A stretch of 12,802 bases of DNA from assembly GCA_023429985.1 (NCBI GenBank), contig JAEZCV010000162.1, positions 1 through 12,802 on the forward strand. Reading direction: 5' to 3'. Of the stretch, positions 8,128-12,802 are shown one piece after another. The stretch is from Bacteroidota bacterium. Its GTDB lineage: Bacteria > Bacteroidota > Bacteroidia > Chitinophagales > Chitinophagaceae. A program made the position numbers and the translations under genes. The notes beneath the pieces were generated by a model. That model saw only the letters and a list, made by a program, of their open reading frames with translations, ran no database searches and had not been told where the DNA came from. Numbering within the stretch: the first letter of the stretch is position 1; every line of letters begins with the position of its first letter.

Positions 8128-9735
8128 ATGTCACCAGCTTTATTGTTATCGTTTGTAGTAGGATACTTCCTTTTATTATTGGTAGTGGCCTTTTATACCT
8201 CGCGAAATGCGAATAACGAATCCTTTTTCATAGGAAACAAAAGCTCCAACTGGATGGTGGTTGCTTTTGGAATGATTGGAACATCTTTAAGCGGAGTAAC
8301 TTTTGTAAGCGTGCCTGGTGCAGTGGGAAAACCATTTGGCGGAGGCTTTGAAGCATTTACCTATTTCCAGATAGTAATTGGTTACGTGATCGGGTATTTT
8401 ATTATTGCATTTGTATTGCTTCCGCTATATTATAAACTTAACCTTACTTCTATTTATAACTATTTGAGTAAACGCCTGGGTTTTGTTTCTTATAAAACCG
8501 GGGCATCATTCTTTATTTTGTCCAGGACCCTGGGGGCAACTGCCAGGCTTTACCTTGTAGTGGCCATTTTGCAACTGGCCATTCTCGACAGTTATAATAT
8601 TCCATTCTGGGTTACCACGCTGGTCATTCTGATCATGATATTATTGTACACTTACGAAGGTGGGGTAAAAACAATTGTCTGGACCGACATGCTGCAAACC
8701 ACCTGTATGCTGGCCGGCCTTGTTATTTGTGTTGTTTATATTTTGAATAATATGAACATTGGATTTGGAGAAGGAGTTAAACAATTGTCTGAAGCCGGTT
8801 ATACCACGCTTTTTGTTTCTGACCCGAACAGTAAACTCTTCCTCCTCAAACAAATTCTTGCAGGTGCATTCATTACTATCACCATGACAGGTATGGACCA
8901 GGAGATGATGCAGAAAAATATCAGTGTAAGAAATCTTAAGGATTCTCAGAAGAATATGATCACTTTTTCCATCATCCAGGCCGCTGTTGTGCTGTTGTTT
9001 CTTTTTCTTGGAGGATTGCTTTATGTGTATGCTACAAGTATGGGAGGCCAGTATCAGCAGGTAATGGAAAATGGTGAAATGGTAACAAAGTTTATGTTGC
9101 CGGTGGATGGGCAAAACGTTAATGTTCTGGGAGATTCTATCTTCCCCACCATTGCTTTGGGAGAAGGCATTGCTCCCATCATCTCTGTTATTTTTATCAT
9201 CGCCCTCATATCAGCTCTCTTTCCAAGTGCCGATGGTGCCATCACTGCTCTTACTTCATCTTTTTGTATAGATATTTTAGGATTGAAAAGAAGAAAGGAC
9301 TGGACGGACAAGGAAAAACATAAAATCCGTAAATCGGTTCACCTTGTTTTTGCCGTTGTATTCCTGTTATTTGTAATGGTATTTAAATGGGTGAACAGTT
9401 CCAGCATGATTGGTGTTATTCTTAAAGTGGCCACTTATACTTATGGTCCTTTGTTGGGTCTTTTTGCTTTTGGAATTCTTACAAAAAGAAGAGTTGCCGA
9501 CAAATTTGTGCCCATCATTGCCGTGGCAGCTCCGGTGATCTGCTTTTTCCTGGATACATTCCAGGCAGAAATTTTTGGCGATTTCCAGATTGGCCTTGAA
9601 TTAATCATTATTAATGGTTTACTTACTTTCATAGGTCTCTGGCTTATTTCAAAACCATTCGATGGAAGCTATTCGCTGGATGCGGAAAGAACCGAAGGAC
9701 CTTCACTCGACTTTGAGAAAAAGGAAAATAAATAA
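8128..9735 (+). CDS. Sodium:solute symporter (SSS family)
   Basis: A 535-residue polytopic inner-membrane protein of the SSS family (TC 2.A.21), with about 13 hydrophobic segments and the LeuT-like fold. It should use the sodium gradient to import a small solute. Supporting stretches are the first helix with the following SFFIGNKSSNWMVVAFGMIGTSLSGVTFVSVPGA, where family members place sodium ligands. Others are FFILSRTLGATARLYLV, YTYEGGVKTIVWTDMLQ (the conserved GGxxAVxxTDxxQ-type motif), MTGMDQEMMQKNISVRNLKDSQKNM and FPSADGAITALTSSFCIDIL. The C-terminal tail (from about residue 512) is hydrophilic and charged. Its length is normal. The substrate cannot be inferred: no catabolic genes lie beside it, and the next gene is an unrelated methyltransferase 10 bases away. 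The start ATG 8128 places the first helix directly at the N-terminus, as usual. Confidence 0.93.
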   Translation: MSPALLLSFVVGYFLLLLVVAFYTSRNANNESFFIGNKSSNWMVVAFGMIGTSLSGVTFVSVPGAVGKPFGGGFEAFTYFQIVIGYVIGYFIIAFVLLPLYYKLNLTSIYNYLSKRLGFVSYKTGASFFILSRTLGATARLYLVVAILQLAILDSYNIPFWVTTLVILIMILLYTYEGGVKTIVWTDMLQTTCMLAGLVICVVYILNNMNIGFGEGVKQLSEAGYTTLFVSDPNSKLFLLKQILAGAFITITMTGMDQEMMQKNISVRNLKDSQKNMITFSIIQAAVVLLFLFLGGLLYVYATSMGGQYQQVMENGEMVTKFMLPVDGQNVNVLGDSIFPTIALGEGIAPIISVIFIIALISALFPSADGAITALTSSFCIDILGLKRRKDWTDKEKHKIRKSVHLVFAVVFLLFVMVFKWVNSSSMIGVILKVATYTYGPLLGLFAFGILTKRRVADKFVPIIAVAAPVICFFLDTFQAEIFGDFQIGLELIIINGLLTFIGLWLISKPFDGSYSLDAERTEGPSLDFEKKENK

Positions 9736-9745
9736 TTCCTTATAC

Positions 9746-10387
9746 ATGAATATTACACATCCGCTGGCACAACAATACGTGGAAAAATATTCCAGTCCGG
9801 AAGATGTAATCTTAAAGGAGATCGCCGAGTTTACGTATAACCATCACGCTCACCCTCACATGCTCAGTGGCCATTTGCAGGGTAAATTGCTGGAAACCAT
9901 AAGCAGGATGGTTCAGCCCAACAGGGTTCTGGAGATAGGATGTTTTACCGGTTACAGTGCTATTTGCCTGGCTGCCGGGTTAAAAGATAAGGGCCTGTTG
10001 CATACAATTGAACTGCGTGAAGCAGATGCAGCGATCGCGGCAGGATATATCAATCGAACGGTATACGCAAACCAGATTAAAATACATATCGGTGAAGCTG
10101 TAAAGATCATCGGTGAACTCGATGAATTCTGGGACCTTGTTTTTATTGATGCTGACAAGGAAAACTATATAAATTATTTTAACCTGGTAATTGACAAAGT
10201 GCGGCCAAATGGTTTTATTTTAGCGGATAACGTGCTTTTTCACGGGCAGGTGCTGGAAGAAGAAATTAAGGGCAAAAATGCAAAGGCCATCCAGGCTTTC
10301 AACGATTTTATACAATTGAGAAATGATGTTGAAAAACTGATGTTGCCTGTAAGGGATGGACTTTACATATTGAGAAAGCTGCTCTGA
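9746..10387 (+). CDS. SAM-dependent O-methyltransferase (caffeoyl-CoA/catechol OMT-like family)
   Basis: A 213-residue class I methyltransferase that should move the methyl group of S-adenosylmethionine to a hydroxyl, using a divalent metal. The SAM-binding glycine loop is RVLEIGCFTGYSAICLA (60-76). Acidic residues of the second strand appear in HTIELREAD (86-94). The metal site is FIDADKENY (133-141) together with LADN (159-162). The chain ends with the family-typical GLYILRK. The N-terminal helix (MNITHPLAQQYVEKYSS) also matches bacterial members. The frame is open back to an ATG at 9662, but that would overlap the symporter by 74 bases and add 28 residues with no resemblance to the family, so I chose ATG 9746, 10 bases after the symporter stop. 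Small-molecule acceptors in this family vary widely and none is indicated here. Confidence 0.9.
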   Translation: MNITHPLAQQYVEKYSSPEDVILKEIAEFTYNHHAHPHMLSGHLQGKLLETISRMVQPNRVLEIGCFTGYSAICLAAGLKDKGLLHTIELREADAAIAAGYINRTVYANQIKIHIGEAVKIIGELDEFWDLVFIDADKENYINYFNLVIDKVRPNGFILADNVLFHGQVLEEEIKGKNAKAIQAFNDFIQLRNDVEKLMLPVRDGLYILRKLL

Positions 10388-10400
10388 TTACTAATAGTAA
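10388..10400. promoter_or_regulatory. 13-base near-palindrome in the gap before the glucosaminidase gene
   Basis: TTACTA and TAGTAA flank a single A, giving perfect six-base arms around one central base. It lies directly after the methyltransferase stop and 14 bases before the next ATG. It could be an operator half-site pair or chance in A/T-rich DNA; the stem is too weak to act as a terminator, and no T-run follows. Confidence 0.2.
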
Positions 10401-10414
10401 ACCTATATCATCCA

Positions 10415-11611
10415 ATGAGAAAACTCTTAACCCTCCTGTTCATTCTTTCCATTACAACAGGAGCAGCTCAAAAATCCCAGGCTATCAAAGATTATATTGA
10501 AACCTACCGGGAAATTGCCATTGAAGAAATGATACGCACCGGGGTTCCGGCCTGTATTACACTGGCACAGGGAATTCATGAATCAAGTGCAGGTCAGAGC
10601 CACCTGGTAAAAAAATCAAATAATCATTTTGGAATTAAATGCAAATCCGACTGGAAGGGTGAATCGGTTAGCCATGATGATGATGCCCGTGGTGAATGTT
10701 TCAGAAAATATGATGATCCTATAGATTCTTACCGCGACCATTCAGATTTTCTCAAGTACCGTAAACACTATGCTTCTCTTTTTGAACTGGATCCAACCGA
10801 TTATGAAGGCTGGGCCTATGGACTGAAAAAAGCCGGCTATGCTACAAATCCCAAATACCCTCAACTGCTTATTCGCATTATTAAGGACTATAACCTGCAG
10901 GAATACACGTTAATTGCTTTGGAAAGAATAAATAACCTGAAGGAAAATGATGGTGTGATCCTGGTGAATCAGGCCGAATCTGAAGCTATGTCCCCTGTTG
11001 AATCTGCACAGGAAGAAACAAAAATCAGCTATGATCATTTTCCTTCTGGGAAATTCAAGATCAACGATACAAAGGTGATGGTCATTCGCGAAGGCACTTC
11101 ATACCTTGCAGTTGCCGAAGAAAATGGAATTTCACTGGCGCGCATGTTTGAATTTAACGACATGAAACCGGCCGATATTGCTCCACACGATCATCTAGTG
11201 TTCTTACAAAGAAAAAGAAAGACCGGCAGCAATGAATTTCATACGGTAAGCAAAGGAGAGACCCTGCATTATATTTCCCAGGTAAATGGAATCAGGCTGG
11301 CCAGCCTGCTTGAGTATAATCTGCTTTCTCCCGATGATAATCCTGCTGAAGGAAGTAAATTATTCCTAAAAGCACCTACCGAAGTGAAGTCCTCAGCTTC
11401 TCTAACTTCAGAATCAGGAAATAATACAGTTTCAGAACTGCATTATCATACCGTTCAGCAAAAAGAAACACTTTATGCAATTTCAAAAAAATATGATGTT
11501 GCAGTGAACGAAATTATGCAATGGAACAATTTATCTTCTACTGACCTGAAACAGGGACAGGAGATCAGGATCTACAAAAAGAATTCGAATGACTATAAGG
11601 GTAAAAGATAA
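10415..11611 (+). CDS. Exported glucosaminidase (GH73) with C-terminal LysM repeats
   Basis: A 398-residue cell-wall hydrolase. Residues 1-19 form a signal peptide (MRKLLTLLFILSITTGAAQ). Residues about 22-165 are a glucosaminidase (GH73/FlgJ-like) domain that cuts the N-acetylglucosamine-muramic acid linkage of peptidoglycan. Landmarks are ITLAQGIHESSAGQSHL, with Glu56 as the probable catalytic acid, then NNHFGIKCKSDW, FRKYDDPIDSYRDHSDFL and YGLKKAGYATNPKYPQLLI. A Ser/Glu-rich linker (about 175-210) follows. Then come a degenerate LysM-like segment (about 220-265) and two clear LysM modules: FHTVSKGETLHYIS...LF (275-318) and YHTVQQKETLYAIS...IRIY (344-387). LysM binds glycan strands and tethers the enzyme to the wall. 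The architecture is common in Bacteroidota. The last 23 bases overlap hpt in another frame, so the two genes are probably translated from one message. A periplasmic role in wall remodelling or cell separation is likely. Confidence 0.92.
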   Translation: MRKLLTLLFILSITTGAAQKSQAIKDYIETYREIAIEEMIRTGVPACITLAQGIHESSAGQSHLVKKSNNHFGIKCKSDWKGESVSHDDDARGECFRKYDDPIDSYRDHSDFLKYRKHYASLFELDPTDYEGWAYGLKKAGYATNPKYPQLLIRIIKDYNLQEYTLIALERINNLKENDGVILVNQAESEAMSPVESAQEETKISYDHFPSGKFKINDTKVMVIREGTSYLAVAEENGISLARMFEFNDMKPADIAPHDHLVFLQRKRKTGSNEFHTVSKGETLHYISQVNGIRLASLLEYNLLSPDDNPAEGSKLFLKAPTEVKSSASLTSESGNNTVSELHYHTVQQKETLYAISKKYDVAVNEIMQWNNLSSTDLKQGQEIRIYKKNSNDYKGKR

Positions 11612-12122
11612 AGAGTTCACCACCTACCTTTCCGAAACCAGCATTCAGGATAAGATCAGGGAAATTGCGTATAATCTAAACCGTGACTACGAAAATAAAA
11701 AGCCCCTGTTTATTGCTATTTTAAATGGCTCTTTCATGTTTGCTGCCGACCTGTTTAAGCACCTTACCATTGATGCTGAAATTTGTTTCATTAAACTTGC
11801 TTCTTATAAGGGAATGCGTTCAAGTGGGAATGTAATAACCGCAATTGGACTTGACCAGGACCTTTACGACAGGGAGGTGGTGATAGTGGAAGATATTGTT
11901 GATACCGGCAAAACCCTTAACGAATTCATTCCAAAATTGCACCATCAGCAACCACGCTCCATAAAAATTGTTGCATTGCTGCACAAACCTACGGCCACAA
12001 AATTTCCACTTACAATAGATTATACAGGATTCAGTATCCCCGATAAATTTGTTGTTGGCTATGGATTAGACTATGATGGCCTGGGAAGAAATTTGAAAGA
12101 GATCTATAGTTTGGTGGGATAG
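11589..12122 (+). CDS. hpt: Hypoxanthine phosphoribosyltransferase
   Basis: A 177-residue purine-salvage enzyme that joins hypoxanthine (often also guanine) to PRPP, giving IMP or GMP and pyrophosphate in the cytoplasm. The PRPP-binding signature VVIVEDIVDTGKTL occupies 97-110, with the paired acidic residues Glu101 and Asp102. NGSFMFAADL (46-55) forms the pyrophosphate loop. LHKPTATK with PDKFVVGYGLDYDGLGRNL (131-138, 151-169) carries the base-contacting Lys and the C-terminal metal-binding Asp. The length is typical. ATG 11589 is the only start that keeps the first strand, although it overlaps the glucosaminidase gene by 23 bases; the next in-frame ATG comes too late. In many Bacteroidota I would expect adk and obgE to follow closely. 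Here the gene is instead followed at once by repeats and an apparent IS. The last base of its TAG stop is also the first base of the heptamer array. Confidence 0.95.
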   Translation: MTIRVKDKEFTTYLSETSIQDKIREIAYNLNRDYENKKPLFIAILNGSFMFAADLFKHLTIDAEICFIKLASYKGMRSSGNVITAIGLDQDLYDREVVIVEDIVDTGKTLNEFIPKLHHQQPRSIKIVALLHKPTATKFPLTIDYTGFSIPDKFVVGYGLDYDGLGRNLKEIYSLVG

Positions 12123-12163
12123 TGAATGGTGAGTGGTGAGTAGTGAATAGTGAATAGTGATCA
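12122..12163 (+). repeat. Tandem heptamer array (GTGARTR)x6, left copy
   Basis: Six consecutive seven-base units start on the last G of the hpt stop codon: GTGAATG, GTGAGTG, GTGAGTA, GTGAATA, GTGAATA and a decayed GTGATCA. The consensus is GTGARTR. The phase is kept exactly across all 42 bases, so this is a true tandem array. The same unit recurs in opposite orientation at 12627-12681. Confidence 0.9.
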
Positions 12164-12239
12164 TTGCTGTCTGGTAAAAATTTCAATTTTCAATTATTAC
12201 AAAGACTTTATAATTAAACAGGCAGAGATTTGAACCACG

Positions 12240-12258
12240 GTTTCGCCTTCGGCGAAGC
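12240..12258. repeat. Tight hairpin with six-base perfect stem
   Basis: TTCGCC (12242-12247) pairs with GGCGAA (12251-12256) around the three-base loop TTC. A G-T wobble and a G-C pair extend it outwards to 12240-12258. No T-run follows, so it is not a standard terminator. It reads nearly the same on both strands, as small dispersed palindromic repeats do. Confidence 0.6.
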
Positions 12259-12387
12259 ACTAAGACAAGGCCGTGAGGCGAGGTGCCACAGATTATAGTT
12301 TTTAATTCTAATCATTTCTCTGCATATCGGAGTGTTTGAGGAACGCTTGATTGCATGTGCTGTGGGCTCCTGTTTGTTCTCTAATGA

Positions 12388-12555
12388 ATGATGATACCTG
12401 AGAAGGAACCTGCAGGACAGGCAATACAGCGCGTAATGACTCGTGAGTTAGAAGATTGGAGAGATCTTGCACCTGGAAATCATTTAAAAACCATGATCGA
12501 CTGTCCTCTAAAAGGATGCAATCTGGATAAAATTGAAATGAAAGGTCTCAGTTAA
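12388..12555 (+). CDS. Possible small ORF of 55 codons, unknown
   Basis: An open frame runs from tandem ATG codons at 12388/12391 to TAA 12553-12555, starting MMIPEKEPAGQAIQRV and ending NLDKIEMKGLS. It is soluble and charged, with two cysteines spaced CPLKGC, no signal peptide and no membrane segment. A stop codon lies directly before the first ATG, so it cannot extend upstream. I do not recognise it. It may be a small gene carried by the repeat-bounded segment, a fragment of a decayed gene, or chance. No clear ribosome binding site is seen. Confidence 0.25.
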   Translation: MMIPEKEPAGQAIQRVMTRELEDWRDLAPGNHLKTMIDCPLKGCNLDKIEMKGLS

Positions 12556-12626
12556 TGAATTTCCACCAAACCTGGGTTCCAAGACCCCTTTAGAAGAATC
12601 AAAAAATTTTTACCGTACAGCAATGA

Positions 12627-12681
12627 TTCACCATTCACCACCTGCCTGCCGGCAGGCAGGTTCACCATTCACTATTCACTG
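12627..12681 (-). repeat. Heptamer array, right copy in inverted orientation, split by a palindrome
   Basis: On the plus strand the units are TTCACCA, TTCACCA, then a 20-base palindrome, then TTCACCA, TTCACTA and TTCACTG. Read on the minus strand these are the same GTGAATR unit as at 12122-12163. The two arrays thus form imperfect inverted repeats around about 460 bases. The palindrome sits exactly between two whole units, so the heptamer phase is intact on both sides. Confidence 0.85.
12641..12660. repeat. Perfect 20-base G/C-rich palindrome
   Basis: CCTGCCTGCC is followed at once by its exact reverse complement GGCAGGCAGG, with no spacer. Each arm is itself built from a repeated CCTG/CAGG unit. 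The G/C content is far above the surrounding DNA. It resembles small dispersed palindromes in other genomes; a copy count in the source genome would show whether it is one of these. No T-run follows. Confidence 0.85.
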
Positions 12682-12711
12682 TTGTCCGGGGAAAGTTAAT
12701 TAAATAAAAGG

Positions 12712-12742
12712 AAAAGGGAAGTTCGAAGACTTCCCCTTTTTT
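12712..12742 (+). terminator. Strong hairpin followed by a T-run
   Basis: GGGAAGT (12716-12722) pairs with ACTTCCC (12729-12735) around the loop TCGAAG. Four A-T pairs extend the stem (12712-12715 with 12737-12740) past a single bulged C, and a six-T run follows at 12737-12742. This is a good intrinsic terminator on the plus strand. The preceding A-rich stretch makes it plausible on the minus strand too. It lies about 600 bases after hpt and 34 bases before the next ATG, so it either ends hpt read-through or shields the downstream IS gene. Confidence 0.75.
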
Positions 12743-12776
12743 GTTTAGTTTGGAGTTACAACACAACAACTAAACA
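12742..12776 (+). promoter_or_regulatory. Leader hairpin reaching the start codon of the putative transposase gene
   Basis: TGTTTAGTT (12742-12750) is the exact reverse complement of AACTAAACA (12768-12776), giving a nine-base stem whose last base is the A of ATG 12776-12778. An inner GTT/AAC pairing (12755-12757 with 12765-12767) can extend it. Folded RNA would cover the ribosome landing zone. This fits the translation-limiting leaders known in some IS, but here it is an inference from complementarity only. Confidence 0.5.
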
Positions 12777-12802
12777 TGAGCAAAAGTACTTTTTTTACCG
12801 GA
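12776..12802 (+). CDS. Start of a probable IS4-family (DUF4372) transposase, 3' truncated by window
   Basis: Only nine codons are present (MSKSTFFTG). This matches my recollection of the N-terminus of Bacteroidota DDE transposases with a DUF4372 domain, which begin M(S/N)KSTxFxGQP. Such enzymes cut and paste their own IS. The gene would be read in the same direction as hpt, with a hairpin-rich leader before it. Nine residues cannot prove a family, so the call relies partly on the leader structures and the repeat-rich context. Confidence 0.45.

Larger units (their letters stand above)
12164..12626. other. 463-base segment between inverted heptamer arrays, no confident gene
   Basis: I see no recognisable gene here. 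The segment contains a second short tandem heptamer (TTTCAAT twice, 12181-12194), a tight hairpin at 12240-12258, and G/C-richer patches (CCACGG near 12235, GTGAGGCGAGGTGCCACAG near 12273-12291). Those patches resemble the 'accacaga/accacgga' repeats scattered through many environmental genomes; that likeness is from memory. One possible small ORF lies at 12388-12555. Bases 12164-12230 and 12556-12626 are plain A/T-rich DNA. Because it is bounded by inverted arrays it may be a non-autonomous element or the remains of an insertion. Confidence 0.5.
12682..12802 (+). mobile_element. Probable left end of an insertion sequence (IS4/DUF4372 type), cut by the window edge
   Basis: The inference rests on three things: the nine-codon start of a transposase-like gene at 12776, a terminator-like hairpin and a start-codon hairpin in its leader (as many IS carry against outside transcription), and an abrupt change from the heptamer array to TTGTCCGGGGAAAG at 12682, which could be the outer end of the element. 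The boundary is approximate because the other end lies outside the window and no target duplication can be checked. Confidence 0.4.

Noticed and set aside
8641..9114. 157-codon open frame on the minus strand
   Set aside because: It is opposite the symporter membrane helices; its His/Gln/Lys-rich content is the expected antisense of hydrophobic codons.
9662..9745. N-terminal extension of the O-methyltransferase to ATG 9662
   Set aside because: It would overlap the symporter gene by 74 bases and add residues unlike the family; ATG 9746 gives the normal N-terminus.
12335..12388. Frame reading FEERLIACAV, considered as a remnant of an S23/four-helix-bundle protein
   Set aside because: The likeness covers only about ten residues, the following residues do not match the family, and a stop comes soon after.
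12641..12660. Intrinsic terminator at the 20-base palindrome
   Set aside because: There is no loop and no T-run after it; the hairpin at 12712-12742 is the better terminator.
12122..12681. CRISPR array
   Set aside because: The units are seven bases with no unique spacers, and no cas genes are nearby.

Overview
The window looks like chromosomal DNA of a Bacteroidota bacterium, most likely a Chitinophagales/Sphingobacteriales-type lineage. The reasons are a large PKD-repeat protein ending in a type B type IX secretion (T9SS) sorting domain next to a PorP/SprF-family gene, tightly packed genes without clear Shine-Dalgarno sites, short A/T-rich leaders, and a terminal element that starts like a Bacteroidota IS4/DUF4372 transposase. 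This assignment is an inference from gene content.

Layout. (1) 1-353: the 3' end of recG. (2) 404-5016: a secreted 1189-residue T9SS cargo protein followed 11 bases later by a PorP/SprF-like outer-membrane protein, a probable cargo/translocon-partner pair. (3) 5073-7503: a GlcD/D-lactate-dehydrogenase-type FAD oxidase, a four-helix membrane protein (ATGA overlap) and a small outer-membrane beta-barrel (2-base gap), apparently co-transcribed. (4) 8039-7500, minus strand: a LOG-family nucleotide phosphoribohydrolase whose stop overlaps the stop of the barrel gene. (5) 8128-12122: a sodium:solute symporter, an O-methyltransferase, a GH73 glucosaminidase with LysM repeats, and hypoxanthine phosphoribosyltransferase (hpt), all on the plus strand with short gaps or overlap.

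(6) 12123-12802 is the only non-coding stretch over 300 bases and the most unusual part. An array of GTGARTR heptamers begins on the last base of the hpt stop codon. About 460 bases later an array of the same heptamer lies in the opposite orientation, split by a perfect 20-base G/C-rich palindrome. Between them are a tight hairpin and one possible 55-codon ORF. After the second array come a strong terminator-like hairpin, a second hairpin that reaches the next ATG, and the first nine codons of what looks like an IS transposase.

Most of the window is ordinary house-keeping and envelope gene content. I see no defence system, CRISPR array, tRNA, rRNA or new multi-gene system. The parts worth a second look are the heptamer-bounded segment downstream of hpt, the folded leader of the putative IS, and the T9SS cargo gene with its TTG start and divergent sorting-domain motif.
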